Shown here: positions 56,801 through 61,930 of the stretch, piece after piece
Position numbering within the stretch: the stretch's first letter is position 1
How the letters are laid out: each line of letters begins with the position of its first letter
Assembly: GCA_947247005.1 (NCBI GenBank)
Contig: OX365955.1
Location: forward strand, 37,675,822 to 37,739,821
Direction: 5' to 3'
DNA length: 64,000 nt
Source: Spisula solida
Lineage: Eukaryota > Mollusca > Bivalvia > Venerida > Mactridae
Program-made: the position numbers and the translations under genes
The notes under the pieces: model-generated
Database searches by the model: none
Told to the model about the DNA's origin: nothing
Seen by the model: the letters and a program-made list of their open reading frames with translations, nothing else

Positions 56801-59789
56801 ACCAACTATATACATGAAAGTCAAGATCAGATTAATATCTGCACAGACTATACCAACCTGTAAGCTTGCATGAAATTTGTCTGATAAGAACTGCACAGAC
56901 ACGGAGTTTATATGTATATATATCCCATCAATTACTTTATCTACAAAACCATAACGTCCTTCTGACCTGAAACATTGAACACAAAAGTCATACAGATGTA
57001 GTTTCACTAAAGCAACAACAGCATCTTACAGTCTCATAAAAATATTAAATCCAGGAGTATTACCAGTAACTTTGTTTTGGTTTTGACAAATATTTTTCTC
57101 CGGGTATTCAATTAGAGTCATACATAAACATTTCATGCAGTGTTACTCTTTTGAGAATTCCAAATTTTCTTTGTTATTTTTTGTTACCCACTCAATTCAA
57201 AATGAAAATCAGTTAGGGTATTCACAAAATTGATTGAGCAATCACCCCAATTGCACCTTATTGCTCCAGACTCAATAAGTAAATCAAGCAGAGTCATCAA
57301 AAAGTGAAGTTATGCCACAAATTATCAAAATCAAGTGTTTTCATTTCTTGATTCCTATGTCTGACTACTGGTAGGTTTCGACTTTACCTAATGATTGATA
57401 AAACTACAATTTTTTACACAGTTAATATTTACCTATTATCACTTTCCATGACATTGTTTGGTGGACGAGGCTCGGCACATGTCTGAATTTCGAGTTCAAC
57501 TTCATCCAAATACTGTAAAATAAAATAAATATAGTATTGATTAAGTTTCCATCATACATTTTTCTAGTTCTTTCAATTCCATTTTATGTTCATATTCAAG
57601 TATTAAACAGGCAAAAAATATACCCATACCCATGTAAATTTTGCTAGGTAGTGTTACGCCAAAAAAGAAACTAATTCATAAAGTGACATGCCATATATTT
57701 ATGCTACTTTCATATATATGCAAAAAATTGTGTACATCATATAAACTGATACTGTCATGGGCTAACCATTACTTCTTTTCATCAAAATTTGGAAATTACA
57801 ATAGAAATGCTAAGTTAAGTCAAATATGATCACAGACATGTTTGCTGGTGTGGTAAAGTCACAGAGATGAAAAGAAAACAAAATATTGTACATACCAAGC
57901 ATAGTGGTTGTGATTTAAGTTTTGTCCATTGAACCTGAAAAGAAATGTTTACATGTACATTATCATTTCAAAACCTACAATCTGTCACCACTTATACCAC
58001 ATAAACGATTGTAGATTAAGAATTGCCTGGTAAATGCTTTGCTAGTACATCACGTGTCATACTTGCAAATAGTTACTGTGATATACTTTGTTTTAGAGTG
58101 GCTGAGTGGATAACGCTCCAGACTACCAATTGCTTGATTCGAATCCAAGCTAGAGCATTAGTTTTTTCAGAAATGCAACATGTAACCAGCATTTCCCATC
58201 TAACTAGAGATGAACTGGTTACTAGTGGTTAGTAACCCAGAGGTAGTCTCAGCATATCTGTGCTATGAACCAATCATGTTAAAGAATCATGGAGTTTAAT
58301 CGGAAATAGCTATAATGGGTTACGCATCCAGATTCCTTGTCATAATCACACAAAACTGTCCCTTCCTTAAAAGCCAATATGGCAGGGAATATTCTGAATG
58401 ACCATGTCTCAGTCGATCTCCAACAACCATACTGTTGGTTGCCACATTAATATACCATTCAATACAAATATCAGCAAAGGAGAAAAGTAAAGACTGGGAC
58501 AAAATGACCACTATACCTTGACAGATACTTTATTACAGACAGCTTTGGTCAGTTTCATCCATGTTGGAAGATCCATAACGTCCATGAGGACATTTTCATC
58601 TAATTCCAAGTTAGACAACTCTCCCTCTCCCTTTAAAGTGCTGATATTGATCTTGTCTGGTGATAAGTTCTTTGTAAACCTATAAATTAATGAAAATTAT
58701 TGAAAACACTTGAATAAATTTAATTACTATGGTAAATTACAGAAAATTTATATTAAGGCTAAATACTAATACAACCAGCAACTTTACCCAGAGCTCCAGA
58801 TAAGTTGCATGAATGGGTCATTATGAATTAAAATTAACAAAAATCGTATAAAAAAATAATTTAAGCATCATGAAATGCATTAGAAAAAATGTATCTACCG
58901 GTACATGTATTTCCGATTGAATCTGATGTGTGATGGGAAGTTTAACTGGTACTCTGTCAGATTTATTGGTAAGGTTTTAGATATTACAAACTGGCGTGCT
59001 CGATACAGATGCGCAAATTTATAACACAAATATTGGATTCATCATTGTCGTGTAAATTTATGAAAAACGCCAGATGTGTTCATGGAATCATCAAATTTCA
59101 TGCGAAATAGCAGAACACTCACGAAAATCAAAGACCTAAATGTTTATTTAGGTCTTTGCGAAAATGTTCATGGAATCATCGAATTTCATGCGAAATCGCA
59201 GTACACTCACGAAAATGTTCATAACAGAAACCCGGTGTTTAAAGTCTGTAGGCCTATGTGTATTTGTCACTGCTAATTCTGTTCTATTTGACTAATAAAT
59301 AGGGTTTTGGAAAGAATGTAACCTCAAAAGATCAAGTGGCAGTGGTTGCAAAATGGCAAGATTGCGAAATAGCCAAATATGTAAGCAATATCTCGTCTAA
59401 AGAATCAAACAATTAGATATGTATGCTGCAACTCTCCGAGATTGTCAACAATTTAGGAATTTTACCATCATTACAGAGTCCTCCAGTATGCAGTCTACAG
59501 TGATAACGCTACAGAATACTTACGGTTAGTTTTTACGTCTTATGGGACTTCCTGATTGGAGCTTCTACCGTCATAGGTAGACACTAAAGACCCACCACTG
59601 TTTCACACAACTGACAAGTGCAAGAAACCAAAGATCTATGAAGAAACACAGACAAATGCAGTGGCTACCAAGTTCCAATGACCAGAACAGGGATGTGCTA
59701 TGTCAACTACAACATGGATACATACTGATCAAATAAATTACTCACTTGGATAAATGCTTGAGAATTTGGTTCTTAATGATAGAACCCAT
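32352..59789 (-). CDS. UHRF1BP1L: BLTP3-family bridge-like lipid-transfer protein (UHRF1BP1L/SHIP164 ortholog), 21 exons
   Basis: A complete gene of 21 coding exons (listed separately) joined by 20 GT-AG introns with matching phases: 4,491 nt, 1,496 residues (human paralogs are about 1,440-1,465). I recognised it by the start 'MGSIIKNQILKHLSK' and then 'FTKNLSPDKINISTLKGEGE', the diagnostic chorein-like N-terminus of UHRF1BP1/UHRF1BP1L. Further family blocks are 'DDLLWVLTDTQLK', 'GGAMQITFYKVSVDYYPFHY' and 'HVDVKVEALMPR'. Family knowledge: BLTP3 proteins are rod-shaped hydrophobic grooves thought to carry lipids at contacts between endosomal membranes; SHIP164 binds vesicle clusters and ends in a coiled coil that promotes dimerisation. 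Here the last exon encodes that coiled coil. Invertebrates normally have one gene for the two vertebrate paralogs, so the symbol is approximate. Oddities are a CAA-encoded glutamine run in exon 9 and two in-frame minisatellites that embed the splice acceptors of exons 8 and 12. The 5' UTR, promoter and 3' end are not defined. Confidence 0.96.
33130..33470 (+). repeat. Interspersed repeat R3, diverged copy
   Basis: Two units related to 17319-18200 ('ttcatgaagattgggccata', 'tttgacctagtgacatagtt'), ending in the same terminus 'cctgtcactttgtgacag'. Lies in intron 20 of the BLTP3 gene. Confidence 0.8.
33713..33830 (-). CDS. UHRF1BP1L: BLTP3 exon 20
   Basis: Residues 1287-1325, a Pro-rich start then 'PINLNIHHMHIKRNSDSIFH'. 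Acceptor 'gattacag', donor 'gtttac', ends phase 1. Confidence 0.92.
34199..34452 (-). CDS. UHRF1BP1L: BLTP3 exon 19
   Basis: Residues 1202-1286, 'GVFPITLKFTMGPCAELLVP' through 'PMHILVDKFNLTLT', a C-terminal groove segment. Acceptor 'catatttcag', donor 'gtaaaa', ends phase 0. Confidence 0.94.
34881..35101. mobile_element. MITE with 'TACTGTAAACCAA' termini
   Basis: The left end 'tactgtaaaccaa' pairs with the right end 'ttggtttacagta'. The interior has 'tttcgcgcaatttaatttt' and 'gcgaatatgcc' motifs and no ORF of its own. A partial copy is at 31441. It sits in intron 18, ending 75 bp from exon 18. Confidence 0.88.
35176..35332 (-). CDS. UHRF1BP1L: BLTP3 exon 18
   Basis: Residues 1150-1201, 'VSVVVLRLSGTEVSIQNHGE' onward, a return to the beta-strand groove module. 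Acceptor 'ccttcag', donor 'gtcagt', ends phase 1. Confidence 0.92.
35383..35799. repeat. 206-bp direct tandem duplication
   Basis: 35383-35588 is repeated at 35589-35799 with a few differences: 'ggcttaatgcatggttattg', 'gccactggaaatccacatgg' and 'cagaagcatcccttgttctt' each recur exactly 206 bp apart. It lies in intron 17, just upstream of exon 18 in transcript direction. Confidence 0.95.
35870..35942 (-). repeat. tRNA-derived SINE head
   Basis: The minus strand reads 'aggtccagtggtaaggggta' (A-box-like) and 'gcgggttcgatcccaactcg' (near-perfect B box GGTTCGATCC). The cloverleaf does not close, so this is a repeat and not a tRNA gene. It probably forms one SINE with the sequence duplicated at 35383-35799. 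Confidence 0.65.
36205..36290 (-). repeat. SINE family S1 fragment
   Basis: 'atcaatcactctcaacacct', then 'cattactgatgtaaatg' and 'aaagaagagaagc', matches the tail part of 9205-9420. Intron 17. Confidence 0.6.
36428..36602 (-). CDS. UHRF1BP1L: BLTP3 exon 17
   Basis: Residues 1091-1149, an acidic Ser/Thr-rich segment ('DISDEDDFEFLNMDDNEAP'). Acceptor 'gtgtttcag', donor 'gtagga', ends phase 0. Confidence 0.92.
36775..37000. mobile_element. 'TAAAGCCTAGGTCCCACTGA' MITE, copy 1 (inverted)
   Basis: The left end 'taaagcctaggttccactga' pairs with the right end 'ttagtgggacataggctta'. The interior contains 'catgaggaacttggtcccga' and 'cgggagtacatcgccgaggc'. Opposite orientation to the copies at 50025 and 51896. 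Intron 16. Confidence 0.88.
37383..37653 (-). CDS. UHRF1BP1L: BLTP3 exon 16
   Basis: Residues 1001-1090. A Ser-rich linker followed by the amphipathic 'KSFTSGVSNISNFMGKIKNK' and 'LDPDDFDDCD'. Acceptor 'actatttcag', donor 'gtacgt', ends phase 2. Confidence 0.92.
37988..38110 (-). CDS. UHRF1BP1L: BLTP3 exon 15
   Basis: Residues 960-1000, a Ser/His-rich linker ('DPCIEMSDNTLHAESHLSHS'). Low conservation is expected. Supported by phase fit (1 at both ends), acceptor 'atatccacag' and donor 'gtagag'. Confidence 0.85.
38286..39224. mobile_element. Pogo/Tigger-like non-autonomous element, 939 bp
   Basis: Termini CAGTG.T.CCTCTC and the reverse complement ('gagaggtaccactg'), flanked by TA (38284-38285, 39225-39226). 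Near the left end 'cgtaacgtcacctctctcaa' and 'ctccctccgttaaacgac' give the sub-terminal repeats typical of Tigger elements. The interior has no long ORF. Intron 14 of the BLTP3 gene. Confidence 0.8.
39575..40706 (-). CDS. UHRF1BP1L: BLTP3 exon 14 (largest)
   Basis: Residues 583-959. Contains 'DRPESLQIQFSKVTASNT', 'DIWTMCIDQVWVEFLG', 'RPIPFIESFPLTLW' and 'LNNPQYLFLMRLLDS', all family blocks, with an acidic Ser-rich linker between them. Acceptor 'attttgcag', donor 'gtaagt', ends phase 1. Confidence 0.97.
40931..41145 (+). repeat. Interspersed repeat R4, copy 4
   Basis: 'caagagatgtttgtataaca', 'tatgcccccatgac', 'tgacctttgacct' at 41085-41097, 'caaaatcaatag'. It lies in intron 13, ending about 40 bp from exon 13. 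Confidence 0.8.
41188..41256 (-). CDS. UHRF1BP1L: BLTP3 exon 13
   Basis: Residues 560-582, 'ESQGEIEKKLEHVDVKVEAL' then 'MPR', phase 0 both sides. Acceptor 'atatttcag', donor 'gtaagt'. Confidence 0.96.
41525..41722 (-). repeat. tRNA-derived SINE family S1, copy 2
   Basis: 'cttatattaatcactgtcga', 'tgctgagcgtctagcaagga', 'tggtaccatttttattt' and a minus-strand head with B box 'gggttcgatcccagg'. The best-preserved copy of the family. Intron 12. Confidence 0.8.
41786..41892 (-). CDS. UHRF1BP1L: BLTP3 exon 12 (preceded by acceptor array)
   Basis: Residues 524-559 with the nearest acceptor (41893-41894): 'VPHANMYVLINPVRLHVDYL' then 'TVLWANYFSLNLAQMV'. Eight further identical acceptors, 75 bp apart, lie upstream. 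Each would add 25 residues without a stop. Donor 'gtaagt', ends phase 0. Confidence 0.94.
41822..42508 (-). repeat. 75-bp minisatellite embedding the exon 12 splice acceptor
   Basis: Nine acceptors ('tatctatttcag' on the minus strand) at 41893, 41968, 42043, 42118, 42193, 42268, 42343, 42418 and 42493, spaced exactly 75 bp. Each is followed by the first 61-65 nt of exon 12 (encoding 'VPHANMYVLINPVRLHVDYL' and 'TV'). Units differ by only one or two bases, so the array is young or homogenised. The frame is open through all copies. At the outer end the presumed original intron terminus with 'ggctaacatactgta' remains. Confidence 0.96.
42707..42870 (+). repeat. Interspersed repeat R5, copy 1
   Basis: About 160 bp shared with 50534-50700: 'ttagttatgtgtagggcatt', 'gtgccatgtaattg', 'gtttttatgttttctg', 'agctgagtg.tgcctt'. 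Family unknown. Intron 11. Confidence 0.75.
42895..43030. repeat. Short palindromic 'ccactggtccg' element
   Basis: 'ggccactggtccgac' at the left faces 'cggaccagtggaccagtg' at the right, with two internal 'actggtcc' copies. It looks like a small inverted-repeat element. Intron 11. Confidence 0.45.
43263..43727 (-). CDS. UHRF1BP1L: BLTP3 exon 11
   Basis: Residues 369-523. Begins 'GERKNWYRYSDNLGSRNSWV', continues through a low-complexity Ser/Pro/Lys linker, then an ordered segment ending 'YTDYFFTEGIDYP'. Phase 1 at both ends. Acceptor 'cttacag', donor 'gtttgt'. Confidence 0.94.
44755..45146 (+). mobile_element. 'AGTCCCCTACCGG' element, copy C with (GACT)n expansion
   Basis: 'agtcccctaccggttttaag' at 44788 onward, one internal block, then a GACT/CTGA microsatellite of about 130 bp (44970-45100), then 'gagggcaaacctatagtccc' and the inverted terminus 'aaaaaccggtaggggact'. 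The only copy here with both intact ends and an expanded tail. Intron 10. Confidence 0.9.
45147..47360. other. Intron 10 interior, no recognised feature
   Basis: AT-rich intronic DNA. A lone 'aatgccctgcgttcggctg' at about 46812 resembles one arm of the 47365-47517 element. The ORFs in this interval show no protein similarity that I recognise. Confidence 0.4.
47365..47517. mobile_element. Hairpin MITE ('GCCCTGCGTTCAACGAAGG')
   Basis: 'gccctgcgttcaacgaagg' at the left pairs with 'ccttcgttgaatgcagggc' at the right. The pairing continues through 'gatgcacgtttc' / 'gaaacatgcatc', and the centre has four 'gtacctgttt' repeats. 153 bp. Intron 10. Confidence 0.88.
48421..48516 (-). CDS. UHRF1BP1L: BLTP3 exon 10
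   Basis: Residues 337-368, 'KINGGAMQITFYKVSVDYYP', a strongly conserved family block. Phase 1 at both ends. Acceptor 'catatgtttcag', donor 'gtatg'. Confidence 0.96.
48792..49550. mobile_element. Pogo/Tigger-like non-autonomous element, 759 bp
   Basis: Termini 'cagtccaacttgtactagcg' and the reverse complement ('aatacaagttagactg'), flanked by TA at 48790-48791 and 49551-49552. Sub-terminal 'attaagcgacc' repeats occur in both orientations. No transposase ORF. Intron 9. Confidence 0.88.
49706..49946. mobile_element. Inverted-repeat MITE ('GTGGCATAGAGGGGACAC')
   Basis: The left end 'gtggcatagaggggacacag' pairs with the right end 'cgtgtcccctctatgccac'. The interior is rich in purine/pyrimidine-alternating 'cacgtgcgcac' motifs. 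241 bp. Intron 9. Confidence 0.88.
50025..50235. mobile_element. 'TAAAGCCTAGGTCCCACTGA' MITE, copy 2
   Basis: 'taaagcctaggtcccactga' to 'tcagtgggacctaggcttta', a perfect 20-bp terminal inverted repeat. The interior contains 'cctcggcgatgtactcccga'. Its end is 37 bp from the exon 9 donor. Confidence 0.95.
50273..50444 (-). CDS. UHRF1BP1L: BLTP3 exon 9 (with poly-Q)
   Basis: Residues 280-336, ends phase 1. Contains 'LQQQQQQRKQGQ' encoded by CAA repeats, then 'FDVLTTSYHLITSRIDLHLC'. Acceptor 'actatag', donor 'gttggt'. A MITE ends 37 bp beyond the donor (50235). Confidence 0.94.
50534..50700 (+). repeat. Interspersed repeat R5, copy 2
   Basis: Matches 42707-42870 ('tcagttatgtgtttggcatt', 'gtgccatgtgattg', 'gtttttatgttttctgagc'). 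Intron 8. Confidence 0.75.
50953..51215. repeat. Hairpin MITE related to 'gcaaagcatct'
   Basis: The left arm 'gcaaagcatcttcagggaaa' plus 'acttt' and the right arm 'agtttttccttaagatgctt' are complementary, with inner arms 'ttaaaatttccttaagtg' partly pairing. Intron 8. Confidence 0.65.
51896..52090. mobile_element. 'TAAGCCTAGGTCCCACTGA' MITE, copy 3
   Basis: 'taagcctaggtcccactgag' to 'agtgggacctaggctta'. Same orientation as 50025-50235, slightly shorter interior. Possible TTAA at both ends. Intron 8. Confidence 0.9.
52528..52976 (+). mobile_element. 'AGTCCCCTACCGG' element, dimeric copy D
   Basis: 'aagtaattaagaattgcaag', 'agtcccctaccggtttgagg', two internal blocks as in copy A, a GACGGACT tail and 'gagggcaaacctatagtcc'. 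The right inverted terminus is lost. It ends 45 bp from the exon 8 donor. Confidence 0.88.
53021..53184 (-). CDS. UHRF1BP1L: BLTP3 exon 8 (preceded by acceptor array)
   Basis: Residues 225-279 when the nearest acceptor (53185-53186) is used: 'DCSLISSRIIFLLDDLLWVL' then 'TDTQLKSAILYANSLSDMI'. Its first 61 nt and acceptor are repeated about 20 times upstream. Acceptors at 53257 and 53329 would add 24 or 48 residues in frame. Acceptor 'catatgtttcag', donor 'gtaagc', ends phase 0. Confidence 0.94.
53128..54563 (-). repeat. 72-bp minisatellite embedding the exon 8 splice acceptor
   Basis: About 20 copies. The motif 'caagctac' recurs at 53174, 53246, 53318, 53390, 53462, 53534, 53606, 53677 and so on to 54546, almost always 72 bp apart. 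Exceptions are one 71-bp step, one 60-bp truncated copy near 53870, and irregular spacing at the outer end. On the minus strand each unit is 'acatatgtttcag' followed by the first 61 nt of exon 8 ('DCSLISS..IFLLDDLLWVLT'). The three units nearest the exon are open in frame; the fourth (acceptor 53401) and fifth carry stop codons, and several others have TAA in place of the Leu codon of 'DDLL'. The outermost copy keeps a different intron end ('cttactttacttgtgtttcag'). Confidence 0.96.
54869..54998 (-). CDS. UHRF1BP1L: BLTP3 exon 7
   Basis: Residues 182-224, 'EIDWQTTRIEANAREGDNS' then 'PLRLIANQSKIRIVLKKRLS', ends in phase 1. Donor 'gtaggt'. The following intron holds the 72-bp array. Confidence 0.96.
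55521..55628 (-). CDS. UHRF1BP1L: BLTP3 exon 6
   Basis: Residues 146-181, exactly 36 codons in phase 0: 'LSRVKVQSLSPLWSIASDLR' then 'QTRIRSEATDEILTFK'. Acceptor 'ctgttgcag', donor 'gttagt'. Confidence 0.95.
55977..56152. mobile_element. Pogo/Tigger-like MITE, second small copy
   Basis: 'cagtacaacctctccagagc' to 'gctctacaaaggttgtactg', flanked by TA (55975-55976, 56153-56154). Same termini as 10040-10201. Intron 5. Confidence 0.88.
56238..56771. mobile_element. 534-bp inverted-repeat element
   Basis: Outer ends 'atatcgacattac' and 'gtaatgtcgatat' are perfect inverses. Just inside, 'aacccgtttttctgg' pairs with 'ccagaaaacggattt'. The interior is AT-rich without an ORF. It ends 86 bp from exon 5. 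Confidence 0.8.
56858..56966 (-). CDS. UHRF1BP1L: BLTP3 exon 5
   Basis: Residues 109-145, 'RSEGRYGFVDKVIDGIYIHI' onward. This is a repeated beta-strand module of the lipid groove ('VIDGIYIHINSVSVQF'). Acceptor 'atgtttcag', donor 'gttggt', ends phase 0. Confidence 0.94.
57433..57512 (-). CDS. UHRF1BP1L: BLTP3 exon 4
   Basis: Residues 83-108, 'YLDEVELEIQTCAEPRP' onward, ends in phase 2. Acceptor 'attttacag', donor 'gtaaat'. Confidence 0.95.
57896..57934 (-). CDS. UHRF1BP1L: BLTP3 exon 3 (39-nt microexon)
   Basis: Residues 70-82, 'VQWTKLKSQPLCL', phase 0 on both sides. Acceptor 'tttcttttcag', donor 'gtatg'. Corresponds to 'WTKLKTHPI' of the vertebrate proteins. Confidence 0.95.
58094..58160 (+). 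repeat. tRNA-like SINE head
   Basis: 'gagtggctgagtggataacg' (A-box-like) and 'cttgattcgaatccaagc' (B-box-like). The cloverleaf stems are not complete. Intron 2. Confidence 0.5.
58517..58679 (-). CDS. UHRF1BP1L: BLTP3 exon 2
   Basis: Residues 15-69. Acceptor 'atttatag', donor 'gtatag', ends in phase 0. Contains the chorein core 'FTKNLSPDKINISTLKGEGE' and then 'LSNLELDENVL', the most conserved block of the family. Confidence 0.97.
59077..59220. repeat. Direct repeat flanking a 12-bp-arm palindrome
   Basis: 'tgttcatggaatcatc.aatt' plus 'tcatgcgaaat.gcag.acac' occurs at 59077-59127 and again at 59164-59214. Between them is the perfect palindrome 'aaagacctaaat-gttt-atttaggtcttt' (59130-59157). 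Intron 1. Confidence 0.9.
59746..59789 (-). CDS. UHRF1BP1L: BLTP3 exon 1 (start codon)
   Basis: Residues 1-14 plus two bases. ATG at 59789-59787; donor GTGAGT reads on the minus strand from 59745. Encodes the amphipathic 'MGSIIKNQILKHLS' start typical of the family. Confidence 0.95.
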
Positions 59790-60252
59790 ATTTTACGCTG
59801 AACAGGGTGACGATGTCAATCAGCAATTAATTTTAATTGGAACTTTCTTATTCTCCGTTTCCACGATCATTATTCAAGCCGCTTGTATCATTAAAAATAA
59901 TTTTCGCACAGAATTGAATGAATTTTAGTCAGTATAACAAAAATAATTATAAGTGTAATAGGCATTAGTTAAAATAACTTAAAAATCATCTTATATAATA
60001 ATATATGAGCATAATGAATGTTGCACTAGTGACATAAGCGGCTGAAATTCAACTTCCGGATAAAAATGGAATTTACGTTCACAGCAACAAAATAACAGAA
60101 AATTAAGGTAATCTATTGGTTGACGACCTGCTAGTTCCCCTTCAAGATAATTAAAGAAAAAATAAGACTGTTTATTAAAATATATGTACTTATTCAAAGA
60201 TATGCATTAGAGACTTCTTAGTTTTAAACAATTTATTGCAATTGCATATTTA

Positions 60253-60341
60253 TGCAATATCCCGATTTGTGTATCAATTGATACACAAATCTGTATATGA
60301 TATACAAATCTATGTATTATACACAGATCGGGCAATATAAT
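60253..60341. repeat. Nested palindrome
   Basis: The inner perfect palindrome 'gatttgtgtatcaa' / 'ttgatacacaaatc' lies inside an outer inverted repeat 'gcaatatcccgat' / 'atcgggcaatat'. It lies between the BLTP3 start codon and the possible divergent exon, so it could be a small MITE in the promoter region. Confidence 0.8.
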
Positions 60342-60499
60342 AGACCTCTTATAGTTATACTCATGCTCTATTCAATCGACCGCGGTTAGTTTTATAATTT
60401 TACGTGCTTGCACATCGTCAGAGGTATTTAACAATGTCTGTTTGATGAATGACAGTTGTAGATAAAGGCCTGTCAGTCTAACCGATTCTGGATTGAAAA

Positions 60500-60595
60500 A
60501 TGGCGGACCGTACAAAGTCTTCCGGACCTGTCCGTCGGACTGGCGAATTTCAGGATGACTGGGTTTTGATCAATGACTCTGTTCACTTTTATTAG
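60500..60595 (+). CDS. Possible first exon of a divergent gene (tentative)
   Basis: An ATG in the context AAAAATGGCGGA begins 31 codons ('MADRTKSSGPVRRTGEFQDD' then 'W..') with protein-like composition. The AAAATGGCGG block resembles a YY1 initiator element and ETS-like CTTCCGG occurs nearby (also at 60050). It points away from the BLTP3 gene 0.7 kb away, as expected for a bidirectional promoter. No strong donor is visible (GGGTTTTG is weak), I do not recognise the protein, and later exons would lie beyond the window. Confidence 0.25.
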   Translation: MADRTKSSGPVRRTGEFQDDWVLINDSVHFY

Positions 60596-60658
60596 CTTGA
60601 ATTTGGAAGTTAGTTAATACTAATTTATTTTAGGTTGATTGTTTTAAAAACAAGCTTT

Positions 60659-60760
60659 CCAACTTATATTAATCACTTTCAACGACTCATTCTTGATGTT
60701 GTCCAGTTTGCCTTATATGCTGGGCATATAGCAAGGGAATAACTGGCCTACCATTTTAAA
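60659..60760 (-). repeat. SINE family S1 fragment
   Basis: 'ccaacttatattaatcactt', 'tcattcttgatgttgtcca' and 'atagcaagggaataactgg' match the body of 9205-9420. The tRNA head is absent. Confidence 0.65.
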
Positions 60761-60764
60761 AAAA

Positions 60765-61930
60765 AGTTTAATCAATTAAAATGGCCTCCTAGATGTTAAT
60801 AATAATTAAAATGGTGATTAGTTTTATTACAAATTTATACAGTGATTTTTTTCGCTTCTTTGGGAAAGGGTCCGGGTCCGTTCAGATTGGGAATTTTCGC
60901 GTCGTAACAACTTGAAATTGGGAATTTTCATGAAGCAGAAAGGCCAAATAAAACAGAAAAAGAGATTACATGTGTCTGTTTACTGGTTTCTGTAAACTTT
61001 TATGCTTGACCTCTTTTCAAAAATGTTCATAACTTTGTCATTTTATGTCTGATTTATGTTCATTTGGAATTTCTCCCTTCAAATTTGGGAAAATTATAGC
61101 TTTTTTCTAATTGGGAAGGTACTGTTTACCGGTAGCAAACAAAGAAGGAAAAAAATCACTGTTATATTGTGGGGCTTTGGTTTTTATCAGGATAATTCTA
61201 AAGTAAAAAGGCTTAAGTACTTTAAGTTAAAGGCTCTGCATTGATATTTTGTTGTTATATGATTGGATTAAACATTTATTAGGATCAGCACTTTTACTAG
61301 GTAGGATCGGGTTGCCCAACGCACAGAACTGTTTATTGACACAATTACGTATTGCACTGTGACGAATCATGATTATGAAGGGAACTAAGATTATGTTTTT
61401 GTCAATAGTTTAAGTCATTACGAACATTTCTTAATTATTTTTAGTCCATAAAAGACAGCTTTACTTTCTGTTTCCAAGTAATTGTCGGCCAAATTTTGAC
61501 ATGTTTATAGCAAACCTAAAGTAGAACATGCTGTAAATATGAGTAAAGATGTATGAATTATTTCTTAAGTAGAATATGGTATAAATATCTCACATTGATA
61601 GGACCAGCAATGTGCTGGTAAGCTGTCTTTTATGCGTTATGAGAAAATGGACGGATAAATCTTTATGTGATCTTTCAACCTTTTCGAAGATGTAGATGTA
61701 AACTCTTAACTTGTCATTGATGAAAGTATTGTATCTATAAAAATAACAGTCTCCTGTAACCTTGTAGCATTAGGCATCTGCCTTGGGAGTGGGTTAATGA
61801 AGTTTAAATCCCAGCAAGCCCTAACAGGGGTTTGTTCTGATATGGCTAGTTTAGTGAGCCGCCATCTTAGTTTAATTTGATTAATGGTTACTGTATGCCT
61901 TCTCGTCTGGTGACTAGCCTTAAATAATAG
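60765..61930. other. Noncoding, no recognised feature
   Basis: AT-rich. About 61750-61805 carries a weak plus-strand tRNA-like SINE trace ('gtagcattaggcatctgcct', 'gaagtttaaatcccag'). No exon is supported. Confidence 0.4.
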
